From Azoarcus sp. DD4 (GTDB taxonomy: Bacteria; Pseudomonadota; Gammaproteobacteria; Burkholderiales; Rhodocyclaceae): 64,000 nucleotides of DNA. The stretch lies in NCBI RefSeq assembly GCF_006496635.1, contig NZ_CP022958.1, forward strand, positions 744,001 to 808,000. Direction: 5' to 3'. Both the position numbers and the translations under genes were made by a program. Positions 1-8,688 of this stretch are shown here, piece after piece. Each line of letters starts with the position of its first letter. The first letter of the stretch is position 1. The notes beneath the pieces are model-generated. The model did no database searches and was not told the origin of the DNA. It saw only the letters and a list, made by a program, of their open reading frames with translations.

Positions 1-1537
<1,537 letters not shown>

Positions 1538-1620
1538 GTTGCGATATCCCTGCAACGCGGACTCGCATCAATCTAGCACCGGTCAGCGGCCGGCAGCAGC
1601 TTCCCCCCGGGCCGACTGCG

Positions 1621-2436
1621 TCAGTTGAGCCAGCTCACCGCGGCGACGCCGCCTATTACCAGATATTCGTCCTCGCCCTGCAGCCGGCCCGGCAACAGCT
1701 GGGAGAAGGCCAGCACCTTCGCCAGCGGCACCGCGCAGGCCAGCACCCGGTCGCCGAATTCGTCGGCGCGTTCGCGGCTGGCCGAGAAGGAGCTGAGGTT
1801 GTTGAGCTGCACCAGGCTGTGGCCGTTGCCGAGTTCGTCGAGCAGCGGCAGCGCCGCCGCACCGGAGTAACCGCGGTACAGGGTGAGGTGGCTGATGCCC
1901 GGATTGCGTCGGCCCAGTTCGTATTGCGCCCAGGCGTAGAGGAGGTCGAGCTGGGTCTCGAGCGCGCAAGTCGTATACAGCCCGGTGGCGACTTCGCGGT
2001 CGAAGGCCTCGCGCTCCGGGCTGTCGGCCGCGGGGATGGGGCGGCGGTGGAAGCCGGTCAGCAGGCCGAAGCGCGATTCCACCCAGGCCTTGAGGATGGC
2101 GCCCTCGCGGCCTTCGGAGTCGAACAGCCAGCCGCGCAGCAGGCGCAGGTAGTCGAGCTTGCTGCGATTGATGCGGGCGTTGTCCGACAGGCCGAGCGCC
2201 GGGGCATCGTCGAGCATGAAGTGCGCGGTCATGTAGGACTGGAACAGCGCGGCCCGGTCGACGACGGCGGTGAGCTCGTCCAGCCGTTCGAACAGCGTCC
2301 GGTGCAGCGGCAGCACCCCGTCCAGCTCCAGCGCTTGCGGCCCCAGCTGGAAGGCGAGGCTGGCGAGCGCGTCGGCGGGCAGATTGCAGCGGTTGATGGC
2401 GCGTCGGGCGTGTGGCGGAAGGGTCGTTCGCAGCAC
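1621..2436 (-). CDS. draT: NAD+-dinitrogenase-reductase ADP-ribosyltransferase
   Basis: DraT transfers ADP-ribose from NAD+ to a conserved arginine of NifH and switches nitrogenase off when ammonium appears or energy falls. The protein has the DraT-type opening NRCNLP, the LTLYRGYSG segment, SSFSASRERADEFGD and a hydrophobic C-terminal stretch. The start is uncertain. The GTG at 2436 gives 271 aa, close to the usual 270-300, and leaves the nifH NifA site outside the gene. An ATG at 2583 (320 aa) would put that site inside the coding frame, and neither start has a convincing Shine-Dalgarno. The gene is divergent from nifH, its target. No draG is adjacent: the next gene is a P-type ATPase. Confidence 0.85.
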   Translation of the reverse strand: MLRTTLPPHARRAINRCNLPADALASLAFQLGPQALELDGVLPLHRTLFERLDELTAVVDRAALFQSYMTAHFMLDDAPALGLSDNARINRSKLDYLRLLRGWLFDSEGREGAILKAWVESRFGLLTGFHRRPIPAADSPEREAFDREVATGLYTTCALETQLDLLYAWAQYELGRRNPGISHLTLYRGYSGAAALPLLDELGNGHSLVQLNNLSSFSASRERADEFGDRVLACAVPLAKVLAFSQLLPGRLQGEDEYLVIGGVAAVSWLN

Positions 2437-2468
2437 TTCTGCGGTGATGTCGGCTGCGCCGGAAAGCG

Positions 2469-2484
2469 TGTTGTTGGCCTTACA
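2469..2484 (+). promoter_or_regulatory. NifA upstream activator site for nifH
   Basis: TGTTGTTGGCCTTACA matches TGT-N10-ACA exactly. It ends about 120 bases before the -24 element of the nifH promoter, a normal distance for NifA with DNA looping. It lies in the draT-nifH divergent region. Confidence 0.75.
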
Positions 2485-2604
2485 AACACTGGGGGCATTG
2501 TCGCAACAACGACGACTGTCGGCGCCATCGGCAAACTTTCCGAAGAGTGGCCTGTTTTGATTTAATTCTTTTGAATCAGTCATTTGTTCGTTGTGTGTCG
2601 GGTC

Positions 2605-2619
2605 TGGCACGCCGATTGC
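2605..2619 (+). promoter_or_regulatory. Sigma-54 (-24/-12) promoter of nifHDK
   Basis: TGGCACGCCGATTGC matches the RpoN consensus TGGCAC-N5-TTGC with correct spacing. Transcription should start near 2631, giving a leader of about 74 bases before nifH. Confidence 0.85.
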
Positions 2620-2704
2620 CATGAAGTAGCCGTGGGCGCCGGGCAATGTTCCTCCGGGCCCAGGACACCCGGTAGTTTTTTTCTTCAACGAGGAGAGTTT
2701 TAAC

Positions 2705-3598
2705 ATGGCAAAGCTGCGTCAATGCGCCATTTATGGCAAGGGCGGTATCGGCAAGTCCACCACCACCCAGAACCTGGTTGCGGCCCTGGCCGAAGCCGGC
2801 AAGAAAGTGATGATCGTCGGTTGCGACCCGAAGGCCGACTCCACCCGTCTGATCCTGCACAGCAAGGCCCAGACCACCGTCATGCACCTGGCTGCCGAAG
2901 CTGGCTCCGTTGAAGATCTCGAACTCGACGACGTCCTGTCGGTCGGCTTCGGTGGCGTGAAGTGCGTTGAGTCCGGCGGTCCGGAACCCGGCGTCGGCTG
3001 CGCTGGCCGTGGCGTTATCACCGCCATCAACTTCCTGGAAGAAGAAGGCGCCTACGACGACGAACTCGACTTCGTGTTCTACGACGTGCTGGGTGACGTG
3101 GTGTGTGGTGGCTTCGCGATGCCGATTCGCGAAAACAAGGCCCAGGAAATCTACATCGTCTGCTCCGGCGAAATGATGGCCATGTACGCCGCCAACAACA
3201 TCGCCAAGGGCATCGTGAAGTACGCCAACTCCGGTGGCGTGCGCCTCGGCGGCCTGATCTGCAACAGCCGCAACACCGACCGCGAAGACGAACTGATCGA
3301 AGCGCTGGCTGCCGCCATGGGCACCCAGATGATCCACTTCGTGCCGCGCGACAACGCCGTTCAGCACGCTGAAATCCGTCGTATGACCGTCATCGAATAC
3401 GACCCGACCCACAAGCAGGCCGACCAGTACCGCCAGCTCGCGATGAAGGTTCTCGAGAACAAGAAGCTCGTGATCCCGACCCCGATCGAGATGGAACAGC
3501 TCGAAGCCCTGCTGATGGAATTCGGCATCATGGAACAGGAAGACGAGTCCATCGTCGGCCAGACCGCTGCCGAACTGGCTTCCGGCGCCGCTGCCTGA
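2705..3598 (+). CDS. nifH: Nitrogenase iron protein (dinitrogenase reductase)
   Basis: NifH is the homodimeric Fe protein that hydrolyses MgATP and passes electrons one at a time to NifDK. The 297 aa length is normal. The P-loop GKGGIGKS is at residues 11-18. C99 and C134 are the 4Fe-4S ligands. R102, inside GCAGRG, is the arginine modified by DraT, whose gene lies next door. The start ATG follows a GAGGAG ribosome site. It is first in an operon with nifD and nifK. A strong hairpin after the gene probably stabilises the nifH message or limits read-through. Confidence 0.99.
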   Translation: MAKLRQCAIYGKGGIGKSTTTQNLVAALAEAGKKVMIVGCDPKADSTRLILHSKAQTTVMHLAAEAGSVEDLELDDVLSVGFGGVKCVESGGPEPGVGCAGRGVITAINFLEEEGAYDDELDFVFYDVLGDVVCGGFAMPIRENKAQEIYIVCSGEMMAMYAANNIAKGIVKYANSGGVRLGGLICNSRNTDREDELIEALAAAMGTQMIHFVPRDNAVQHAEIRRMTVIEYDPTHKQADQYRQLAMKVLENKKLVIPTPIEMEQLEALLMEFGIMEQEDESIVGQTAAELASGAAA

Positions 3599-3621
3599 TC
3601 CAGCCTCGCTACCGAGTGATC

Positions 3622-3645
3622 CCGGGCGCGGCTTGCCGCGCCCGG
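3622..3645 (+). promoter_or_regulatory. nifH-nifD intergenic hairpin
   Basis: Perfect 10 bp inverted repeat CCGGGCGCGG / CCGCGCCCGG with a 4-base loop and no T-run. It is probably an mRNA stabiliser or partial terminator giving more NifH than NifD. Confidence 0.65.
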
Positions 3646-3706
3646 ACTTGAATCCCGTCTTTAGTGTCGTGCACAGATTGGTGCCGGCATGAAAAGGAGA
3701 AGCAAG

Positions 3707-5182
3707 ATGTCGAACCTGACCCGTGAAGAAACCGACGCCCTCATCCAGGAGGTGCTGGAGGTTTATCCCGAGAAGGCCAAGAAAGATCGCGCCAAGCACC
3801 TGGCGGTCAACGATCAGAGCATCACCCAGTCGAAGAAGTGCATCACCTCCAACCGCAAGTCCCTGCCGGGCGTGATGACCATCCGTGGTTGCGCCTACGC
3901 CGGCTCGCGCGGCGTGGTGTGGGGTCCGGTCAAGGACATGATCCACATCTCGCACGGTCCGGTTGGCTGTGGCCAGTACTCCCGTGGTGGCCGCCGCAAC
4001 TACTACGTCGGTACCACCGGCGTGAACACCTTCGCCGAAATGAACTTCACCTCGGACTTCCAGGAGAAGGACATCGTCTTCGGCGGCGACAAGAAGCTCG
4101 CCCAGGCCATGGCCGAAATCGAAGCCCTGTTCCCGCTGAACAAGGGTATTTCGGTGCAGTCCGAGTGCCCGATCGGTCTGATCGGTGACGACATCGAAGC
4201 CGTTTCCAAGAAGGCCGCCGCCCAGTACAACAAGGTCGTCGTGCCGGTCCGCTGCGAAGGCTTCCGTGGCGTGTCCCAGTCGCTGGGCCACCACATCGCC
4301 AACGACGCGATCCGCGACTACGTCCTGTCGAACCGCGACGGCAAGGAATTCGAAAGCACCCCGTACGACGTCACCATCATCGGCGACTACAACATCGGCG
4401 GCGACGCCTGGGCTTCCCGTATCTTCCTCGAAGAAATGGGCCTGCGCGTGATCGCCCAGTGGTCCGGTGACGGCACCATCGCCGAAATGGAGAACACCCC
4501 GAAGGCGAAGCTGAACCTCCTCCACTGCTACCGCTCGATGAACTACATCAGCCGTCACATGGAAGAGAAGTACGGGATTCCCTGGATGGAGTACAACTTC
4601 TTCGGCCCGACCAAGATCGAAGAATCGCTCCGCCGCATCGCCGCCTTCTTCGACGACTCGATCAAGGCCAAGTGCGAGGAAGTCATCGCCAAGTACAAGC
4701 CGATGATGCAAGCCGTCATCGACAAGTACAAGCCGCGCCTCCAGGGCAAGCGCGTCATGCTCTACATCGGTGGCCTGCGTCCGCGTCACGTCATCGGCGC
4801 GTACGAAGACCTCGGCATGGAAGTCGTGGGCACGGGTTACGAGTTCGCCCACAACGACGACTACGACCGCACCATCCAGGAAATGGGCAATGCGACCCTG
4901 CTGTACGACGACGTCACCGGCTTCGAGCTGGAAGAGTTCGTCAAGCGCATCAAGCCCGACCTCGTCGGTTCCGGCATCAAGGAAAAGTACATCTATCAGA
5001 AGATGGGCATTCCCTTCCGCCAGATGCACAGCTGGGACTACTCCGGTCCGTATCACGGTTATGACGGTTTCGCGATCTTCGCGCGCGACATGGACATGAC
5101 CCTGAACAACCCGTGCTGGGGCAAGCAGACCCCGCCGTGGAAGAAGACCGAAGCGACCGAGGAAGTGAAGGCTGCCGCCTGA
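3707..5182 (+). CDS. nifD: Nitrogenase MoFe protein alpha chain
   Basis: NifD and NifK form the alpha2-beta2 MoFe protein that reduces N2. With the ATG at 3707, preceded by AAAAGGAG, the protein is 491 aa. The P-cluster ligands are C62, C88 and C154. The FeMo-co ligand is C274, and H195 and a C-terminal histidine in QMHSWDYSGP complete the cofactor site. The numbering matches the Mo-type family almost residue for residue, so this is not a V- or Fe-only enzyme. An in-frame ATG at 3689 exists but sits upstream of the ribosome site. Confidence 0.98.
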   Translation: MSNLTREETDALIQEVLEVYPEKAKKDRAKHLAVNDQSITQSKKCITSNRKSLPGVMTIRGCAYAGSRGVVWGPVKDMIHISHGPVGCGQYSRGGRRNYYVGTTGVNTFAEMNFTSDFQEKDIVFGGDKKLAQAMAEIEALFPLNKGISVQSECPIGLIGDDIEAVSKKAAAQYNKVVVPVRCEGFRGVSQSLGHHIANDAIRDYVLSNRDGKEFESTPYDVTIIGDYNIGGDAWASRIFLEEMGLRVIAQWSGDGTIAEMENTPKAKLNLLHCYRSMNYISRHMEEKYGIPWMEYNFFGPTKIEESLRRIAAFFDDSIKAKCEEVIAKYKPMMQAVIDKYKPRLQGKRVMLYIGGLRPRHVIGAYEDLGMEVVGTGYEFAHNDDYDRTIQEMGNATLLYDDVTGFELEEFVKRIKPDLVGSGIKEKYIYQKMGIPFRQMHSWDYSGPYHGYDGFAIFARDMDMTLNNPCWGKQTPPWKKTEATEEVKAAA

Positions 5183-5200
5183 TCGACCTTCCGGATGGAC

Positions 5201-5226
5201 CTGCTGCGCCGGGGTCGGCGCAGCAG
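5201..5226 (+). promoter_or_regulatory. nifD-nifK intergenic hairpin
   Basis: Perfect 10 bp inverted repeat CTGCTGCGCC / GGCGCAGCAG with a 6-base loop. It has no T-run and probably acts in mRNA processing or stability. Confidence 0.55.
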
Positions 5227-5285
5227 GTATCGAATGCACTCAAGCCCGTGTCCACAGATTGCTGGCCGGGTTAAGGAGCTGAAAA

Positions 5286-6854
5286 ATGCAAGCCGTAGAC
5301 GATATCAAGCCGTGTTACCCGCTGTTCCGTGACGACGACTACAAGGAAAACCTGAAGCGCAAGCAGGACCTGTACGAAGAGCGCGTTCCGGCCGACAAGG
5401 TTCTGGAAACGTTCGAATGGACGACGTCCAAGGAATACCAGGACATCAACTTCAAGCGCGAAGCGATCACCATCAACCCCGCCAAGGCTTGCCAGCCGCT
5501 GGGCGCGGTGCTGTGCTCGCTGGGCTTCAAGAACACGATGCCCTACGTGCATGGTTCGCAGGGTTGCGTCGCCTACTTCCGCACCTACTTCAACCGTCAC
5601 TTCAAGGAACCGGTCTCCTGCGTGTCCGACTCCATGACGGAAGATGCCGCGGTGTTCGGCGGCCAGAAGAACATGTTCGACGGCCTCGAGAACGCCAAGG
5701 CGATCTACAAGCCCGACATGATCGCGGTCTCCACCACCTGCATGGCCGAGGTGATCGGCGACGACCTGAACGCCTTCATCAACAACGCCAAGAAGGCCGG
5801 TCACGTTCCCCAGGAATACCCGGTTCCGTTCGCCCACACCCCGTCCTTCGTCGGTAGCCACACCACCGGCTGGGACAACATGTTCGAAGGCATCGCCCGC
5901 TTCTTCACCTTGAACAAGATGGAAGGCAAGGTGATCGGCAGCAACGGCAAGCTGAACTTCGTGCCGGGCTTCGAAACCTACCTCGGCAACTACCGCGTCA
6001 TCAAGCGCATGATGGGTCAGATGGGCGTCGATGCGACCCTGCTGTCCGACCCGAGCGACGTCCTCGATACCCCGTCCGACGGCGAGTTCCGCATGTACTC
6101 CGGCGGCACCACCATGGACGAGATCAGCGATGCGCCGAACGCGCTCAACACGGTGTTCCTCCAGCCGTGGCAGTCGGACAAGTCGAAGAAGTTCGCCGAG
6201 ACCGTGTGGAACCACGACGTGCCCAAGCTCAACATTCCGATGGGCCTGGACTGGACCGACGAGTTCCTGATGAAAGTCTCCGAGATCACCGGCAAGGCGA
6301 TCCCGGAAGAGCTGGCCCTCGAGCGCGGCCGCCTGGTCGACATGATGCAGGACTCCCACACCTGGCTGCATGGCAAGAAGTTCGCGCTGTACGGCGATCC
6401 CGACTTCGTCATCGGCATGGTCAAGATCCTGCTCGAACTGGGTGCTGAGCCGATCCACATCCTGTCGAACAACGCCAACAAGCGCTGGGGCAAGGCGGTG
6501 CAGAAGGTGCTCGACGGCTACAAGCACGGCGCCAACTGCAAGATCTACGTCGGTAACGATCTGTGGCACATGCGCTCCCTGTGCTTCACCGAGAAGCCCG
6601 ATTTCCTGATCGGCAACTCCTACGGTAAGTACATCCAGCGTGACACGGTCTACAAGGGCAAGGAATTCGAGGTTCCGCTGATCCGCCTCGGCTTCCCGAT
6701 CTTCGACCGTCACCACCTGCACCGCATGACCACCCTGGGCTACGAAGGCGCGATGTACGTGCTGACCACCCTGGTGAACGCCGTCCTCGAGCGTCTGGAC
6801 GACGAAACCCGCGGCATGGGTACCACCGACTACAACTACGACCTCGTTCGCTAA
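5286..6854 (+). CDS. nifK: Nitrogenase MoFe protein beta chain
   Basis: Beta subunit of the MoFe protein, sharing the P-cluster with NifD. The 522 aa length is typical of the long proteobacterial form. P-cluster cysteines are at C69, C94 (in GSQGCVAY) and C152 (in STTCMAE). The start ATG follows AAGGAG. It is third in the nifHDK operon, with 103 bases to nifD and 107 to nifT, both gaps holding hairpins. Confidence 0.98.
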   Translation: MQAVDDIKPCYPLFRDDDYKENLKRKQDLYEERVPADKVLETFEWTTSKEYQDINFKREAITINPAKACQPLGAVLCSLGFKNTMPYVHGSQGCVAYFRTYFNRHFKEPVSCVSDSMTEDAAVFGGQKNMFDGLENAKAIYKPDMIAVSTTCMAEVIGDDLNAFINNAKKAGHVPQEYPVPFAHTPSFVGSHTTGWDNMFEGIARFFTLNKMEGKVIGSNGKLNFVPGFETYLGNYRVIKRMMGQMGVDATLLSDPSDVLDTPSDGEFRMYSGGTTMDEISDAPNALNTVFLQPWQSDKSKKFAETVWNHDVPKLNIPMGLDWTDEFLMKVSEITGKAIPEELALERGRLVDMMQDSHTWLHGKKFALYGDPDFVIGMVKILLELGAEPIHILSNNANKRWGKAVQKVLDGYKHGANCKIYVGNDLWHMRSLCFTEKPDFLIGNSYGKYIQRDTVYKGKEFEVPLIRLGFPIFDRHHLHRMTTLGYEGAMYVLTTLVNAVLERLDDETRGMGTTDYNYDLVR

Positions 6855-6864
6855 TCAGCGATCC

Positions 6865-6894
6865 CGGGACGGGCGCCTTCGGGCCCCCGTCCCG
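6865..6894 (+). terminator. Hairpin after nifK
   Basis: CGGGACGGG pairs with CCCGTCCCG. An inner GCC-TTCG-GGC stem loop extends the helix with one C-C mismatch. Only a short CTTTC follows, so it is likely a partial terminator or mRNA stabiliser before nifT. Confidence 0.55.
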
Positions 6895-6961
6895 CTTTCA
6901 CGTTTGCGAATCCCGCACGCAGGCGCCACGGTGTCTGCGCGCGCTCAACTGGAGATGAGTT

Positions 6962-7186
6962 GTGGCCAACATCATGATCCGCAAGACCGCTGCCGGTGGG
7001 CTGTCGTTCTACCTGCCCAAGCGCGACCTCGAGGACGACATCGTCTCCATCGAGTTCGATCAGGCTGACAAGTGGGGTGGTGCGCTCAAGCTGCTCAACG
7101 GCGGCGAGTACTACGTCGAGCCGCTGGATGCTCCGCCCAAGCTGCCGATCACCGTGCGCGCCAAGCGTGTGGATGCGCCCGAGTAA
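6962..7186 (+). CDS. nifT: NifT/FixU family protein
   Basis: A 74 aa protein of the NifT family, found directly downstream of nifHDK in many diazotrophs. Its exact role is unknown and it is dispensable where tested. The start is GTG at 6962 after GGAGATGAG. It shows the family's FYLPKRDLEDD and GGEYYVEPL segments. It lies 107 bases after nifK and 27 before the ferredoxin gene. Confidence 0.93.
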   Translation: MANIMIRKTAAGGLSFYLPKRDLEDDIVSIEFDQADKWGGALKLLNGGEYYVEPLDAPPKLPITVRAKRVDAPE

Positions 7187-7213
7187 GGGCGCGTTTTCAC
7201 TGGAGAAAGAATC

Positions 7214-7417
7214 ATGGCTCTGAAAATTGTGCTGGACGAATGCACGTCCTGTGGCGACTGCAAGCCGGTGTGCCCGACCAAGTCGATCACCGACAAGGGC
7301 GGCATCTTCAAGATCAACAAGGACACCTGTACCGAGTGCGAGGGCGAGTTCGACGAGCCCCAGTGCCTGGCCGTCTGTCCTGCAGGCGACGCCTGTATCG
7401 TGCCGATCGCGGCCTAA
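7214..7417 (+). CDS. 2[4Fe-4S] ferredoxin, nif-associated
   Basis: A 67 aa low-potential ferredoxin, likely an electron carrier to NifH or to cofactor assembly. First cluster motif: C10, C13, C16, C20. Second: C39, C42, then a widened gap to C51 and C55, with an extra C61. This pattern is typical of the Allochromatium-type / FdxN-like ferredoxins. The start ATG follows GGAGAAAG. It is co-transcribed with nifT and followed by a T-rich hairpin. Confidence 0.9.
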   Translation: MALKIVLDECTSCGDCKPVCPTKSITDKGGIFKINKDTCTECEGEFDEPQCLAVCPAGDACIVPIAA

Positions 7418-7427
7418 GTGCGACAAC

Positions 7428-7457
7428 GGGGCCGCCCAAGGGGCGGTCCCCTTCTTT
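7428..7457 (+). terminator. Terminator-like hairpin between ferredoxin and nifY
   Basis: GGGGCCGCCC pairs with GGGCGGTCCCC (one bulged T, 3-base loop) and is followed by TTCTTT. It may reduce transcription into nifY, which has no obvious promoter of its own. Confidence 0.6.
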
Positions 7458-7483
7458 CAGCCCGAATTCCGATGAGGCTCGTC

Positions 7484-8206
7484 ATGAATACCGCTAGCCC
7501 GCACGGCAGTCCCGTTACCCGTGAGGCCGCATTGCGCATCGCCATGGCGGCGCGCGCACTGCCCGGCGTCGAAGTCGTTGCCTTCGTTCGCGCCCTGGGC
7601 GACCGGCTCGGCCTGCCCGTTACCGATGAAAAGCTCGCCCGCGTCACGGTCGAGGATCTCAAGGCGCTGCTGCAGGGCGACGAGATCGTGGATCCAGGTG
7701 TCGACGCCGGCGCGCTCAAGGCCGCGGTGCGCTTCCTGTGGGGCGAGGGGCTGAGCGACGGCGAGCCCGTTCCCGACAGTGATGTGCCCGCCTGCGAAGG
7801 GGCGTTGCGCGTTGCGGTCGCATCCAACACCGGGGAACTGCTCGACGGCCATTTCGGCTCCTGCACGCGCTTCCTGGTGTACCAGGTGACCGAAGAAGGC
7901 ATCTGGCTGACCGCCGTGCGCAGCACTGAAGCCGCCGACGAGGCCGACGACCGCAATGTCGCCCGCGCCGCGCTGATCGGTGATTGTCATCTCGCCTACA
8001 TGCAGTCCATCGGCGGCCCGGCTGCCGCCAAGGTGGTGCGTGCCGGCATCCACCCGGTCAAGTTCCCGGTCGGCGGCGAGGCCCGCGAAGTGCTGCGGCA
8101 GCTGCAGGGCACGCTGAAGCGTCCGCCGCCCTGGCTGGCCAAGGTGATCGGCCGCGAGGCGCCCAGCCTGGCCCAGTTCACCGCCGACGAGGAGGCTGAG
8201 GCATGA
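7484..8206 (+). CDS. nifY: NifY/NafY-type FeMo-cofactor binding protein
   Basis: 240 aa. The N-terminal ~85 residues are helical, as in NafY/NifY. The C-terminal part (about 100-215) is a NifX/NifB-type dinitrogenase cofactor-binding domain with the LDGHFGSCTRFLVY segment and SIGGPAAAKVV. These proteins bind apo-dinitrogenase or FeMo-co during MoFe maturation. The ATG at 7484 has a well-spaced GAGG; the in-frame ATG at 7472 is less likely. The stop overlaps the next start (ATGA), indicating coupled translation. Whether it is NifY or NafY in the strict sense cannot be told by eye. Confidence 0.85.
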   Translation: MNTASPHGSPVTREAALRIAMAARALPGVEVVAFVRALGDRLGLPVTDEKLARVTVEDLKALLQGDEIVDPGVDAGALKAAVRFLWGEGLSDGEPVPDSDVPACEGALRVAVASNTGELLDGHFGSCTRFLVYQVTEEGIWLTAVRSTEAADEADDRNVARAALIGDCHLAYMQSIGGPAAAKVVRAGIHPVKFPVGGEAREVLRQLQGTLKRPPPWLAKVIGREAPSLAQFTADEEAEA

Positions 8207-8472
8207 TCAGCAACGATATCCTGGGCGCCGTCGCCGCGATGGTGTCCGAGCAGGGCGCCGGTGAAGCGGTGGTCAGTACGATGCGCGTGCGCTGGCCCAA
8301 CCTGCGCTTCACCTATTGTTCCGACGACGACATGCCGCCGCGCCTGGGGCCGGCGCTGACCGGGCCGGGTTTCAACCTGTACCTGATCGCCAACGGCGAC
8401 CACTGTCTGGCACTCACCAAGGATCCCGACGTCGCAATCGGCGTCGTGGTCGCCGAAGTGGTCGAAGACTAA
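8203..8472 (+). CDS. Small conserved-looking nif-associated protein (possibly DUF6129)
   Basis: 89 aa soluble protein with no membrane segment and only two scattered cysteines (residues 39 and 68). Its start overlaps the nifY stop by 4 bases, and a strong terminator follows, so it is the last gene of the nifHDK unit. I do not assign a function. Position suggests a role with NifY in cofactor insertion or MoFe maturation. The DUF label is from memory and uncertain. Confidence 0.75.
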   Translation: MISNDILGAVAAMVSEQGAGEAVVSTMRVRWPNLRFTYCSDDDMPPRLGPALTGPGFNLYLIANGDHCLALTKDPDVAIGVVVAEVVED

Positions 8473-8493
8473 GCTCCCGGTAGTGCATTACAG

Positions 8494-8524
8494 CGGGCCG
8501 CGCTCCATCTTGGAGCGCGGCCCG
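8494..8524 (+). terminator. Terminator of the nifHDKT-fdx-nifY operon
   Basis: Perfect 13 bp inverted repeat CGGGCCGCGCTCC / GGAGCGCGGCCCG with loop ATCTT, followed by TTTG. It separates the nif operon from the chemoreceptor gene. Confidence 0.8.
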
Positions 8525-8598
8525 TTTGCGTTCGGGTGATGCATACGGCATTTTCCGCCGTTCGGCGGAAACCGCTGGCGGTAGCCGGTGCGGAACAC

Positions 8599-8625
8599 TA
8601 AAGTCAGATCGGACGCGTCCGTTAA
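8599..8625 (+). promoter_or_regulatory. Sigma-28 (FliA) type promoter of the chemoreceptor
   Basis: TAAAGTCA - 11 bases - TCCGTTAA matches the flagellar consensus TAAAGTTT-N11-GCCGATAA at 6 of 8 positions in each half with exact spacing. It ends 63 bases before the chemoreceptor ATG. Confidence 0.65.
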
Positions 8626-8688
8626 GTGTTCGGACGAACGCCGATGTCTGCACCGCAGACGGACGTGTGGCAATCAGGGAGTCGCATC

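Noticed and set aside
2584..2706. draT start at 2706 or at ATG 2619
   Set aside because: These starts would run through the nifH sigma-54 promoter and ribosome site and add sequence without family similarity.
2576..5239. An 887-codon frame opposite nifH and nifD
   Set aside because: Antisense shadow of highly conserved nif genes, with repetitive His/Val/Asp composition and no known motif.
8571..8592. Possible sigma-54 promoter before the chemoreceptor (TGGCGG...GTGC)
   Set aside because: The spacing is one base off and neither half matches well; the sigma-28 match is better.
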